DNA from: Calliphora vicina
Taxonomy: Eukaryota; Arthropoda; Insecta; Diptera; Calliphoridae
Assembly (NCBI RefSeq): GCF_958450345.1
Contig: NC_088783.1
Location: 23,253,701-23,317,700 of the forward strand
Length of the DNA stretch: 64,000 nucleotides
Direction: 5' to 3'
Of the stretch, positions 35,291 through 48,067 are shown piece after piece. A model generated the notes under the pieces. The model was not told where the DNA came from, ran no database searches, and saw only the letters and a program-made list of their open reading frames with translations. A program made the position numbers and the translations under genes. Position 1 is the stretch's first letter. Each line of letters starts with the position of its first letter.

Positions 35291-38200
35291 TGGTAGCAAT
35301 TGGCTTAGTGATCGTTGGGCTTGATTCTCGTTCGAGGTTTACTGTGTGTGGGATTCTTTGAAGTTAGAGATCATATATCGTTGACCATGCCGTATGTTAC
35401 TGCTTTGATAATTGTCCTGTGCTTTGCTGGTTGACTTGCTAGCTATTGTGACAGAGATTTGAAAACTGGTCTGTATAGTCAATGTAAGAAAAGTTGCCAA
35501 ATGTGTGTTCCCTGCAAGTTACAGAATTGCAGTGATAGACTCATTGCTTCTATCACCATGAGACAATATCGTCCCTACAAATATTTTTCTTAATTTTTGT
35601 GGTCATCCTAATAGATACATATTCTGTATATACAAAATTATTAAGAGACATTTAATATTGAATGTTATGTTTTCAAAAGGAATTTAAATAATTCACAATT
35701 TAATCAGCAAATAACAATTGCACAGAATTTTCCTATTTAACAGACATATCTTTGTAATTAAATATTTCAGTAAAACCAATTTTGACATTAATTATCAAAA
35801 TTATAAAGAAATGATAACATTTGTTTAACATCACCAAAAGTATTTACATACATACATACATACATATGTACATTAAACTCATAGAGAGAAAGAGAATGTA
35901 TTTATTTCCATGTATAAGATACTATATATAGGAAAGTGTCAAATATGACAGAGGTTATTATCAAAATGGTGTATGTATTGTATTAGTTTGGGTATGTGTG
36001 GTTTGTATAAAGTGTCATAATAGTAACACCACAAAATTATTATAATGTTTCCATACAGATACCCACAAAATACTCGTAGAAGAACATGAGACTGTGGAAT
36101 GTTCAAATATCTTCAGATACTATTGTTCATGTTCATTTTTGAGGGTTTTTATTTCGAATAACTTTTCAATGTGGTGGTTTTGTGTATCACATACCAAAGA
36201 CCGCAATGTTTGTAAGTTTTTTTTGGAAAATAAATCTTTGTTTTATTGTTTTTAGAAATGATAAGAATGAAACAAATGGCAAAGGACTATAGTTTGAAGA
36301 ATTTTCATTAATAGAATTATAGGTTTTAGAAGAGAAATCCTTAAATAGTTTTAAAATAAATTACCTTTTTTTTGCTATAAAATTAAAAAGAAAATATTTT
36401 AATATCTCCACAAAATAAAATAACAATTTGTTTATTATTATTTTTTTTATTTATTATTTATTTTTGTCATTTCTTTATTTACCATTTTTGTTACTCGTAC
36501 TGCTTCAATTCAATAATAAATAATTTAATTTTTTTTATTTAATTTTAACTTAATTATACAAATTTAAATAACAATCACATGTAAGTATTTTACCAATTAT
36601 TTTATTTTTCTTTTATTTACTTCCATTATTTTCTTTTATATAATAATGTTCTTTTTGTTCAGAATTTTATCGAGTTAATAAAAATGTTTTTATTGGATTT
36701 TTTTTGCTTTTTTGAGATCATAAAAACTAATTTGATTTATTATAATAATAATAATTATAATACCTATAATAATTGTGTCTACATTTCTTTTTTGTCTCAA
36801 GTATTTTCTTTTCATTATAATGCACAAACAAAATATGAGTTTGAATTTGAGTGCATTAATGTGTGTTTGTATTGCAGTAAACTGCATAAAAAATGCACAA
36901 TGGGACGAATAAAAATAATATAAATAAAACAATAATAAAAATTTATAATAAAACACACTTTATAAATCAATTGAATATTTTTTTAATGTTTGTATTGTGT
37001 AAGTGTAGTATTATGATAGTGAGTGTTTAATTGGGTTAATATGTGTAAACAGAGTCTTAAAAGTGAGATTTCATTAAATTTATGTAAAAGACATTTTAAC
37101 AAAGGAAAGAACATAGTTAATGAGACTAGCATTTCATTCCATTCTTTAAGAATCGGCAGAAAATTTATATATTCGAGATTAAAAAAAAACGCAAAAAACT
37201 TTAGTTGAGCGCAACATAACTTCGGATTTTAATTTCAATGTTTTTTCACGCTTGAGAAGCTAGTACTCCTGGAAGAAAGTTATCGAACATAGAGTAACAA
37301 ACTTAACGCTAACGCATCTGGAAGAAAGAAAATAATACCTCCTTTTCTTAGATAGTCAATGAAACTCATGTCGTTTCGTAACAAAGTTTGATTGTAGATT
37401 ATCTTTATTCTAATAAATCGTTTATACTTTTGAATGGTAGAATACTATTTAGATCCAAAATTCTACTCTACATCACCTTCAGGAAGAACAATTAGCAAAA
37501 ACTACAAAATATGTACGAATGTCATGTCTTCTAATGACAGACTACATAAAACTTATTTAAAAAACAAAACTCGATATAAAGAATTTGGTCTGTTTTGGGA
37601 ATTACCTGTTTTGATTTTAAGTTTTTACAAACAACCAGATATCGAAATTTGGTAGATCCCACAGCATAAGTATATTAAGGTGGACCTTATTTTTTTATTT
37701 TCGATTTTTCAAAAACGAAGGGCTGTTTTGTATGAGGTTAGGATAACAAAAAATTACAAAAGTTTGAGCTCGAGCGGCTTAAAATTGGCGTGCCGCACGA
37801 GGGTTAAAGTTCATGAGAACAAGGGGGAAAATAGCTATTTTTTCAGTTTTTGTAAAAATTTGGCATTAAATAATTACTTTTGCAATTTAATATAAAAGAA
37901 TCGAAATGTGTATGTAATTGTCGTTGTAATGAGATATAAAAAGCAAACATTTGTTAAAAAATGTTAAAGTTATTAAAAATTCCCCAGGCCATTAACGAGT
38001 CTCAGGCCACTAGAACAACAAATATAGGAACAAAATTAACATATTTTGATAAATATGAAAATAAAAGCTCATTTTTACTTAAAGTACATCCATAGTTACT
38101 TGTATATGAGTTTTTGTCTTCCTAGGATACCGTAAACCTATTCGCAGGTAAAACCAATAAAAATAAATTGTTTTAACTGCAGTTTTAAAACGTCAATTTA

Positions 38201-38481
38201 AAATTTGTAAAAATATTGTTAAACAAATTTCACAATTTTTTGATCATCACATTAGGATTTATTAAAAGGGCCAATAGACACTTACACCTTAAGAATATAA
38301 TAGGGAATAAAAATATGAAAAAAGGTGACAATAACCCTTAAATCGTGAAGGTCAAATGTAAAATTTTGCAATTATTGGAATTTCTAAATGAATGATAGCG
38401 AAATACTATATATTTTTGTGCCGATTTTAATGAAAATATAACTTAAGGATTAAATTTATAATAACAGTGCAAAATTGGAAA
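35291..38481. other. AT-rich intergenic DNA with a possible tRNA-like start
   Basis: No gene supported. At 35297-35345, TGGCTTAGTGATCG followed 32 bases later by GTTCGAGGTTT resembles A and B boxes of a tRNA-derived SINE abutting the satellite, but no tail is visible. Positions 36420-36960 are strongly A/T homopolymeric, and 35846-35866 is a (TACA)n microsatellite. Confidence 0.4.
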
Positions 38482-38485
38482 TTAA

Positions 38486-38575
38486 CCCTTCAGAGCTCTT
38501 TGGGTCAAAATGACCCTCAATCTCGAAAAAAAACAATCAAATTGAGGGTCATTTGACCCCTAGTGCTCTTAAGGT
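38486..38575. mobile_element. piggyBac-like MITE with TTAA target sites
   Basis: A 90-bp hairpin flanked on both sides by TTAA (38482-38485 and 38576-38579), the known piggyBac target duplication. The left arm CCCTTCAGAGCTCTTTGGGT, followed by CAAAATGACCCTCAAT, pairs with the right arm ATTGAGGGTCATTTGACC, followed by CCTAGTGCTCTTAAGGT. Termini starting CCC/ACC fit piggyBac-type ends. No coding capacity. Confidence 0.7.
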
Positions 38576-38579
38576 TTAA

Positions 38580-39412
38580 TTTCAATTTTTGAACTGTTAT
38601 TGTAAATCTAAGGCCTTAAGATATATTTTTTGGATTTTTCGTTACACTATAGATTTAGTTTTGTAGATTAGCATGATCATAAAATATCTCCGAATTGTTT
38701 TTTTATGATAAGAAAAAATTACTTGTTTTTAAATAATCGCTATTTCGGTTAGGTAAGGGTCGGTTTTTCTGTAATTGACAGCGACCACCTCAAAAATAAA
38801 AATTTGCTTAAATTTCCTGCTTTTATAAATAGTAGTGTTTTTGATAAAAATTTTATGATATTTTCACGTATATCACATAAATAAAAAATTCGCGATATTT
38901 AAAAAACGTCAATTGAAGTATTTCTATTACTATAGTTAGATTTAAATGTGTTTTAGAAATTTAAAAAATATGTGTTTTGGATGTAAAAGTTTAGAGTATT
39001 ATCTAAATATTTCATTAAATTTTTAACTAATTTTTCATTTAATTAATAACTTTTTTTAGAATTTTCGGAATACAAATTTTATTAAGGGATAAAGCTAAAA
39101 GTATAAAAGTTCAACATTCTTGAAAGAGCAGGCAAATATGCCTAAGCATCAACCAGAATTATTATACTCAAAAAAAACATATGTTTACGTAGACTAGTTT
39201 CATGCTAAAAAAATTTCACATTCTAAGCTGCATTACCTAAAATATTTAAGAAAAACTCCAACAAATAGGGTATTCATTGTAAATATAAAAACCGTGATAT
39301 TTCGAAAACGCGAGTTGACTGTACAAAACGTAGTTCAAAACTCGGGCACCCAAATTTCTGTTCCGCTATTTGCTTAACTTCTTAGACATATTTATATAAT
39401 AAAACAATTAAA
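38580..39412. other. AT-rich intergenic DNA
   Basis: Nothing recognised. Confidence 0.4.
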
Positions 39413-40193
39413 AACAAGTAAGAAAGTATGGTCGGTCAATTCCGACCATATAATACCCTACACTAAGTAAAAGAGCAAAAACATTTTTCTTTTAAAATTT
39501 CAATAGTTTAAATTTTTGAGTGATTTTCGGAAGTGGGCCTTATATGGGAGCTATGACTAATTATGGACCGATCGTAACAAAATTTGGTGACATGAATTTC
39601 GTATATATAAAACTTATTTGGAGCGGAATTTGTGGAGATACATATATAAATTTAACATTTATGACCGATAAAGTCCAATTTCGGAAAGACATGTGTATGG
39701 GGGCTAGGTGAAATAATGGTCCGATTTCAGACAGTTTCAATAGGTTCTTGGGTTCTTGGGCAAAAAAAAAATAATCACCCTTATTCTATTTGGAGTTGTT
39801 AACATCGTCGTCAATATTGAGTCAAAAAATGGTATATTTTTCTCCGATATCGATAACAATTGGTAACTTTTGACAGAATTTTATACTTTTATAAGTCGGG
39901 TTAATGTACAACACGCTATCAAAAGTTACCAAATGTTATCGATATCGGCGTAACATATATGACGACGTCAAATAGAATAAGGGTGAATATGTACCAAATT
40001 TATTCGAAATATCTTCAAAGTTGCGACCTGTACTCTGCGCACAAGGTTTACATGGACAGTCAGCCAGCCAGACGGACATCGTTTAATAGACTCAGAAAGT
40101 GATTCTAAGTCGATCGGTAGTGTTTAAGGTGGGTGTTACAAAAATTTGCACAAACGCATTATACCCTCCTCACTATGGTGGTGTAGGGTATAA
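39413..40193 (-). mobile_element. Family X element, copy 6, carrying a nested MITE
   Basis: Complete at both ends on the minus strand (AACAAGTAAGAAAGTATGGT to gtggtgtagggtataa). The terminal hairpin loop is mutated (ggtcggtcaattccgacc). Without the 210-bp insertion at 39776-39985 it would be shorter than its relatives, because a stretch before 39540 and another near 40130 are deleted. Confidence 0.8.
39776..39985. mobile_element. Nested fold-back MITE in family X
   Basis: The ends are CACCCTTATTCTATTTG and its exact inverse CAAATAGAATAAGGGTG. Deeper, CGATATCGATAACAATTGGT and ACCAAATGTTATCGATATCG also pair, so most of the 210 bp folds back. Comparing the host to intact X copies (aaataatatgtacc) shows a 3-bp AAT target duplication. 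Confidence 0.75.
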
Positions 40194-40576
40194 TAACGGT
40201 TTCTATCGGAAACGGTTAACTTTTTTAAACTAGCCAATTTAAATTATCTAAGGGTATTGAAATGTTAAAGGTTAGTTACATTGATATTCTGGGAGACTAT
40301 GTTGAAGAAAGTCAAAATGTTGAAAAAGAAATGTACTTTTTACATACTGCATTTTGTTCATCATTGGCAATTAATTGTATAAATCAACAAATATTAACAA
40401 TAAATATTATTTTTTGAACTGTAAAGATTTCAATTTATATGTCTGTCTGTTGAATGAGTGTGAATGTTTATGTGTGTGTGAATATACATATATTTTTATT
40501 GATTAAATATGTGTGAGTGTAAATGTACTCTATTGGAGCATACACAGATATTCATACAGCCCAGAAACTAAATGTG
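40194..40576. other. AT-rich intergenic DNA
   Basis: Nothing beyond TG-rich simple sequence near 40440-40530. Confidence 0.35.
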
Positions 40577-41259
40577 CACTCTGAGAAAAAAAATATAGTT
40601 GTACTGTTTAGTATAAACAATTCAACATTTTTACAAGTTTTTTAAACAATATTATGGTCACTGTAATTATGTGTTTGATTGAGGTAACTATTATATGTCA
40701 AAATTACGATTCACATGATTTTAGCAATCATATGTATATATGATTGTAGTAAATAATTACAATATATGTTTGTGATAACCATTTTTATTATGTTGATCTC
40801 GGTATATGGTTATCATAATCTGAGAACATATTTGGTCAATTCACAAGATCTCTTATTAGTCATATTGTCATAATGTCTTAATATATCTCGACTCGGCAGC
40901 TCGGCTTAACCGATACTTAGGCATTCGGCGAATGTCTCTACTGGTTGGTTACGATAACACAATAAACATAGCATACAGAGTACTATTATTTTAGGACACT
41001 TTTTACTTGAAAAACCTCGCGAAAAAAACCATTGTGAAATATTAGGACAATATGACAATATGTGAATTGACCAATTGTTCATATTCATTATGAACATGTA
41101 TACCATAAACATATGTATATTTATTTACTGCAATCTATTTATGATTGTGATAATCATGTGGATGGTATTATCATATAAATAATTACAGTCATCATAATGT
41201 TGTTTAACAAAATTTTAAACAGTTACAGTAAACTTGTACAACTATATTTTTTCTCTGGG
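40577..41259. mobile_element. Long-armed fold-back element (about 680 bp)
   Basis: The left end CACTCTGAGAAAAAAAATAT and the reverse complement of the right end CACCCAGAGAAAAAATATAG begin arms that can be followed inward for roughly 250-300 bp. Both arms share gttgtac, ttttaaacaa(t/c)attatg, actgtaattat, cacatgatt and ggtcaattcaca. No transposase. Superfamily unassigned. Confidence 0.65.
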
Positions 41260-43107
41260 TGTGGATAATAAAATCATAGAACATAGTTTTGTATATGTAT
41301 TTAAATGGGTGTGTTTGTATGTAAATAACAAAAAATTCTTAAAGTATTTTTTCATTTATTTTATTTATTTATTTATCAATTTACGGATGTGTAAATATGA
41401 GGGTGTATGTGTATTTGTATGTGTGAGTGTCAGTGTGTTTGTAGTTTATTTTTGTTTTAAACAAAACAAAAGAAAAACACAACATATAAACATTTATAAA
41501 ATGAATTCCAAATATACGTATGTATGTATTATTTTTAACTTCTTTTATTGTTTTATGACAAGATTTTTTTCTACATAAAAAAACGTTTGTGGTTTTTTTC
41601 AATTTTTATTGTATATTATTTTAATTTTATTTTTTTCATTATGAGTATTTTTATTTATTTATTATGGTTTTTGTTTGACCATATCAATTACCTTACTAAC
41701 GTATGAATGTATTAAATTTTTAATTATTTTCAATATTCAATTTCAAGTCGTACATAAGTATCTGTGTTTTTTTTTCATATCTGTGTGCAAATGTATGTAC
41801 ATTTACTATTTTATTTCCATATTGGTTGTCATTTTATTCTATAAATATAAATTGTAAAACTGTATGTCGTTACTGTTTTTATTATAGTTTGGCTTCATTC
41901 AATAATTTTTGGCATCGTATTTTTTTTTCTGCCATATTGTAGTAAATTTTCGTATTTTTGGTTTAATAAAATAAAATTTTTACTTTTTTTTTGGGGGGTG
42001 CTTACTAAATAAATGTTTGGGTTTATTTAGCTTTAACAAGGTGGTTGAACAGTGGTGGAGGCGTTGGCTTTAAAATAACCTCTGATCTATGCATTGTGTA
42101 GTACATATTTTCTGTTTTGCGAATACATTATCGATGAATAAATTGAAAAAATTACTTTTTAAAATAACATGGATTATTTTCATCCATTCAGTATACTGAA
42201 AGTTAAATATAATGTTGACATTAAATATAAAAAGGTTTCAGACAGAAATTCTAGAAAAAAAGTTAGGGACTTTTGCTAATCTCCGAAAGAAAATAAACAA
42301 ATAGTTAATAGAAATTTTTTAAATTTTATCAGTAAGGTTTTATATATTTGGTGTGATATTTTAGTTTTTCGTTATTATAATTAATAGACTTGGACTCATA
42401 TTCCAGGTTTAGCGATGACTTATTTATATATTTTTAAACTCACCACCAAAACATTTATTGATTTTATCATTCCATTTGCAACTCATCGAAAAATTCATTG
42501 CAGATCTCTATACCCGTCTGTCTGTTGAAGGCACGATTGGGAAAACTTCTATGAGAATTTAACAGCATTTGGAAAAAGCGGAATAGCTTCTCAGAAGTTG
42601 TGGTACTGGTATCTTTTTCGCTTCATCTCAGTTCCATATGCAACGACATACAGTAAGAATACCTGTTGAAAATGTAATCTAGTTCTCTGTCAAATTTTTT
42701 CAAAATAACAGATGAATAGCCTGATTTAAAAGCAATGAAATGTATAAGTGAAGAAGTGATATAACTCCTGCTGAGATTCAATAACCATAATAAACAGACA
42801 AGATGACAGTTGCTGATAAATCTTGGGATAAGAAAACATCAAGAGATGATGGAAATTCAATTAAGGCTATAAAATAAGACAGAATTATTTTCAAAATTTC
42901 TGCTGATCCTTGTGAAACTGGAAGTGGCATAATTTAAAAAACTGAGGCAGACGTAGACATATATGTTTTCCAAACTGTAGAAACTGCAGCAAAATAATTT
43001 GGAGAGTAGAATGGACTTATGATGAGAGATTTTATAAATGTTGCAGAAATAAATTAAAATAGTTTCCTACTTACTAAGTGAATTTCGTTACGCAAGTAAA
43101 CAGAACC
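41260..43107. other. AT-rich intergenic DNA
   Basis: No gene supported. A 114-codon plus frame at 41234-41578 is overlapped by an opposite-strand frame and rests on TG/CA-rich simple sequence. Near 42430-42540, tcattccatttgcaactcat and tctatacccgtctgtctgttg resemble decayed family Y. Confidence 0.4.
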
Positions 43108-43281
43108 TGGGGTCAAATTACCGCATTCGATATCGAGTAAAATTAATCGTAATTTTCGTATTTGAGATCATGGCATTCGATATCGAGCATGAAATTTAGT
43201 ACATTTTATTATAATTTCGATTTCGAAATCATTTTTCGATACGATATGTCATTTGATCACGAATGCGGTAATTTGGCCCCT
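43108..43281. mobile_element. MITE with GGGGTCAAATTACCGCATTC-type ends
   Basis: The left end TGGGGTCAAATTACCGCATT and the reverse complement of the right end AGGGGCCAAATTACCGCATT give a terminal inverted repeat of about 22 bp. The interior carries two copies of gcattcgatatcgag. About 174 bp in all, with no clear target duplication. Confidence 0.6.
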
Positions 43282-43689
43282 GAGACTAATCAATCCACTC
43301 TTCGATCACGCTCAACAATTCAATCAAGGAAATTGCTCCGTATATTAATATTATCTGAAGGCCAGGCGTATATCGGAATCTCATCAGATAATTCTCTGTA
43401 CTGGGTCGCATGAGTCGAGATTGATTGAACACATTTCACACAATGAAAGTCTTATTTGCCGTAGAACTGTTAATGGCATATCCATGGGAGACGTTTCTGA
43501 TTCAGATGCAGAATATTATTGAAAACGGTATTCCAGATTGTATTTGTTGTCTTGGAAGAAAGTTTGGCTTGTCAAGTATTCGAGTTTTTTTTTCCATTAC
43601 CCCACTTGGGGGCATTTGGCTTCCACAAAGCATCTTCATCTTATACGAATTGTTGAAATAGTTGTTATTTTCGCGTATTTCTCATGTAG
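43282..43689. other. Intergenic DNA of more balanced composition
   Basis: About 400 bp less AT-rich than its surroundings. Short plus frames (43162-43413, 43425-43661) match no family I know. Possibly part of an unrecognised repeat next to the SINE. Confidence 0.35.
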
Positions 43690-43966
43690 ATTGCACTGTC
43701 CTTCTTAATTATTGGAGTATCGTGCGTCTCCATGTACTGTGTTGCCATTAAATCTTTGATTCCTACCTTTTTCTCCCAGGGGTGGGTGGAGGTCTGCCTG
43801 ACCTTTTCCATGATGCTATCTTCTTTTCCAGGTGGAGGAGTGGTCAGGGGGCTTCTTGGATGTATTGTTTAGAGGGAGGTTAATTTTCAAAACTCGAAAA
43901 CCATGATTTAAATTTTTCGTCCTCTGGTTTTGTAGGCAAGCACTGTAACCACTACACCATGCCGCC
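43690..43966 (-). mobile_element. tRNA-derived SINE-like element
   Basis: On the minus strand it begins GGCGGCATGGTGTAGTGGTT, followed by acagtgcttgcctac, which looks like the 5' half of a tRNA with an A box (TGGTGTAGTGG). A weak B-box-like ggttttcgagttttg follows about 50 bases later. A GC-richer body (cccctgaccactcctccacc, gtctgcctgacc on the plus strand) continues to about 43690. The left boundary and tail are uncertain. Confidence 0.5.
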
Positions 43967-45470
43967 AGTATTCGAATAAAAGTTTATATTTTTTTATTAT
44001 ACGAGTGTACGATTAATTTCTAATATTTTCTCGATTATTATATTTGAACGTATAAAAAATGTATGGGTTTCATAAGGTTCTTATTTGTTAATCCAAAATC
44101 TATTGGAAAATTAATATAGAAAGTTGTTTCTAATAAAATTTTTTCCTAATTTCAATAACAAATTTTGTGAGTATTTGTATCATAGAGCCATATTCCGTGA
44201 AGGCATTTGTATGCTAGGAGAAATCATGGACCGATGTAAGTTATTCTTTTAAAAAAAATTGCAAAAAAGTTTTGAAAACTATAATTTTTGATGTTGGATG
44301 TTGTCTAACATTTGGCTTATAACCCATTTTCAATACCAAACATTTCTCATCAACAAGGAATATTTGAGGAAAATTTCACCAACTAAATTTTCCTTCTCTG
44401 TAGGTAAGGGTGCATTTTCTACTAGTCCTTCAGAGGATTTAAACACTATTTTGTACCTAACTCCAATATATCTTCATCTAACGATTATCTCCTCAAGAAT
44501 ATGCAAGGATACTAAATCTGCTTTCTTCTCTCCTAAACGAAAACGGTATTTGATGCTCTAGTCCCTTCTAAGCTGGCAATCGGACAGGATTAGAAGATGA
44601 TGCAGTTTTAATATCCGGCCTTTCGTTTTTAATATCCAGATTTCTAAATGCCTAGATCTAATTGTTCACCGGTTGTGTGGTATTAGAAAAATTTAATCAT
44701 ATAGATCTTCCATGAGTGATTGTGAGTTACCACGTAAGCCAACTGTTAAGGTTATAATAATTAACTTATCTCTTTTCTGGTTTTGTAAACAGAAATAAAC
44801 AGCTCCAGAAAACGATGACACTCATATATGGAGCATCGTGACATATTTTTCGGTGAATTTGACCGATGAACAATACAGAACCATGATCAACAACATTTTG
44901 TTACCGAAGATCATTAACATTGAGACTGGAGGACATGCAGAAGCAATAATAAGGTATGACTGTACACACCACTAGCAAAACTATTAACATTTCAAAGTAT
45001 GGGTTACCGGGTACCCTTATGCATCGTTTCACTTCACTTCATTTTTTTTTTCAAAACTCCAGTCTATAAGAAGAAGCCACTGATGTTCAACCGAAGCAAA
45101 AGTTGCATGATAACTAGTAAACAATACAATAGCAAATAGTCTGCTGTAGAGAATTCATCACGTTCCGACGAGGAGAAAGAACAGAGCTCTGTGAAACCTA
45201 TAATATGAAGTCCTCAGGACTAACTCTTTGCATTAGTACCCTTATAGTAGGGTACTAATGGAAAGGAAACTTGAAATAAAACAAGGAAATTCTCTGCCGA
45301 AACCAAACAATTGAAACCACTGTTCCGAAAGTGGAGCCTTTATATATACAGTATAACGACTATTGCGGAATATATATTCTCTGTTATTGAAAAGTCCACT
45401 CGATTCTGAATACTTCCTCGAGATGATGCAAGGCATGTAACATCATAAAACGCACGTCGAGTAAACGTAC
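43967..45470. other. AT-rich intergenic DNA
   Basis: No gene supported. Near 44190-44236, gcatttgtatgctaggagaa and atcatggaccgat look like a family X remnant. Confidence 0.4.
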
Positions 45471-46093
45471 GCAGAAAAAATTATTTCTTAAACCGTTACA
45501 ATTCAAATATATATCACATATTAAACTGGTTTCAATTATTTTATTATTAAATCAAGTATTCATGTGCTCGAAAACAAAATTTTTTGATATTTTCTATTGA
45601 ATTTTGAGTTTTGAATTTTATAATTTTGACAATTGAATATACAATTTTCGTTACTGGTTGAACTTTAAACACAAAAATTATCTATTCAATAATTTCTGTA
45701 TTTAAAGTTCAACCCATAGAGCAACATAGAGCGGAAACTAGAAAAAAACTCAAACAAAAAAATTACTCAAAATAATCATGTTGTTTTTGTTTTCACATAG
45801 TTTTTTCTACTAATACATTTTCACCACTTAGGTTTCTGACAACTGAGTTAGGTCATTGACAGGAGAGATTCCGCTCTATGTCTATTCTCTATGGTTCAAC
45901 CAATAACGAAAATTGTATATTCAATTGTCAAAATTATCAAATTCAAAACTCAAAATTCAATAGAAAATATCAGAAAATTTTGTTTTTGAGTATATGAATA
46001 CTTGATTGCGGAATATTATTTTCAATTATTTCATAATTGAAACCAGTTCAATATGTGATAAATTTTTGAATTGAAATATAGTTTTTTGTGTGT
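45471..46093. mobile_element. Long-armed fold-back element with nested palindrome
   Basis: The left arm (about 45471-45672) and the right arm (about 45890-46093, inverted) match over some 200 bp, including ttctattgaattttgagttt, gacaattgaatatacaattt and tggtttcaatta. The interior is again inverted (ccatagagcaacatagagcg against cgctctatgtctattctcta). No coding capacity. Confidence 0.65.
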
Positions 46094-46559
46094 ATTTAAA
46101 AGATTTAGATTGGTAATGGAGCATTCATTTTAGAACTATATAAATCCATAAAAATGTTTTATCGCGTTGCAAATTCGTGCAATGAAGTGTAGAGATTTAC
46201 GAATATGATCGAAAAAAATGTGGCAGTAATTAGTCATACCATGAGTAAGCCGCGAGTAAGCAGAAGTCAACATTTTAATTAAATTCATCTGTTAGAAACC
46301 GCGCCGACACATTTGAATAGCTTAATGTGAAAATAGTAAACATTGTATAAATATTCTGGTTTTATATTCAAGTGCAACCCCTTTCGATTTATTCAATGAT
46401 AAGGGGCTTCATAATTGGAATTAACAACTAACCGCTAGAGAATAGTCTACTAATGCTAATTTACATTTAAAAATTCGGTAAAAAAATGATTCTGTTCAAC
46501 AAATATTCGAGTTAAATATTCATAGTCTATGTACATGACAATAATAGATATATAGGTCA
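46094..46559. other. AT-rich intergenic DNA
   Basis: Nothing recognised. Confidence 0.35.
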
Positions 46560-46870
46560 AAAATAGGCAAAAAAAAATTGAAGTAGTCGTCGTTATTGGC
46601 TTATATCTCAAGGACCGATAACAACTGAACAAGGAATATACCCGACATAACTATTAATGTATCAATCATTTTTATAAGTTATTCGGGGGCATCGGAAAGT
46701 TGATTTCAACATACAGACGGACTTGGATATATCTACCCCAATATCTATAATGATCCAGAATATATAAACTTTATGGGTTCGCAAAAAAATTACAAATGGA
46801 ATGACAAACGTATATATTTCGCTGCGCATACAAAAAAAATGCTCTGGTGTAGAACTATTTATATATTTTA
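46560..46870 (-). mobile_element. Diverged family Y fragment
   Basis: On the plus strand, cggaaagttgatttcaacat, agacggacttggatata, atgatccagaatatataaac and atggaatgacaaacgtatat correspond, inverted, to the first third of family Y. The 3' terminus is absent. Confidence 0.55.
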
Positions 46871-48067
46871 ACCCGTAGATATTGATTCTCATTACCAATT
46901 TAAAAAATATGAAATTTTAAAAATAAATCCAAAAAGATTATAAAAAAACATCGCCCCACCACTGTTTGCTACTCGAAATTTAAAAGGGGATTAATATTCT
47001 TTATCCTTTTACGGTTTACTATAGGCAAATTATTAATTATTTTAAAACTACTTAAAAGATTTAATTCAACATTTTGTTTTTTATATTTTTTTGTTTACTT
47101 TAAATAGCATAGACATTAATAGTGGAAAGGATTTTATGTTAAATACTAAACTTTTTTTACTTTTTATACTTAACTTTTAATTCCAATTTTGTTTGGGAAT
47201 GCGCAACACTAGGCTTAAATTTGATTACATTAAAACTACACTGGAAAAAAATTATACAATACATTTTTGTTTTCTTTTTTTTTGGTTTTTTTAAAGTTAA
47301 ATTTATTTAACAACAAATTCTTTTTAGTACTTTTAAAGGATTGACTACATTTTGTTTATAAATATTTTAAGGGGATTTTATCTTTATTTTTTTGTTATTA
47401 GTTGTAGGGGAATTTGGCTGGGCTGAGTTAAAGTTGACCTAAATTTAAATTAAAATCATATAGAAACATTTAAAATATTAATTTAATATTAAAGAGTTAA
47501 GTAAGAGGTTTTTATCTATAAAAAAATGTCCTACTTTTTTTATTATCATTATTATTACTATTATTAATATTTATATTGTAATTTTTTTTGTTAATAAAAT
47601 CAAAAAAATAAAATAAAATTTATTATGTAGATTAAATTTATTCATTTTGAAGGGGGGATAATAAGTACATTTTTATGTTTTGGCACTCTGCTTGTAGCAG
47701 TTTATTTTCTGTTTTAATTTATTTGGGTTTTATTACCGTAAATATTTAAATTTTTAGAGTTTATAGTAAAAACTTATGGTCTACCTACTACTCGTTTCCG
47801 TTTCCCTTTATTTTTTTATGTTTATTACTTCCGTGTTTTGTTTTGAATCAGTTCCATTTTGTTTTATTATTTTCGTTGCTTTTACCGTGTAAATGCCTAC
47901 CTAAATATTTGTTTTAATTTATTTATTTTTCAAGTTTTTTTTTTTGATTTTTTTCATTTTTTAATGTTTTAAAAATTGTATTGAATTAAAAACTCCTCAG
48001 TCAGTTATTGTTGGTTTTTTTGTTTTTTGCTTTTGGTTTAATTGGAATATTGGATTAGTCTAATGCA
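46871..48067 (-). other. Probable 3' untranslated region and downstream flank of the membrane-protein gene
   Basis: This lies downstream of the stop codon at 48068-48070 on the minus strand. It is rich in A and T runs. Overlapping AATAAA signals (minus strand) lie at 47918-47927, about 145 bases past the stop, and more occur farther on, so the cleavage site cannot be chosen from sequence. Confidence 0.4.

Noticed and set aside
41234..41602. Opposed open frames of 114 and 73 codons
   Set aside because: Both lie on TG/CA-rich simple sequence and overlap each other. No motif, homology or splice signal.
44750..45220. Possible retroelement or host exon (ENDDTHIWSIV-like frame near 44805)
   Set aside because: Less AT-rich and briefly open, but no motif, splice context or family resemblance could be named.
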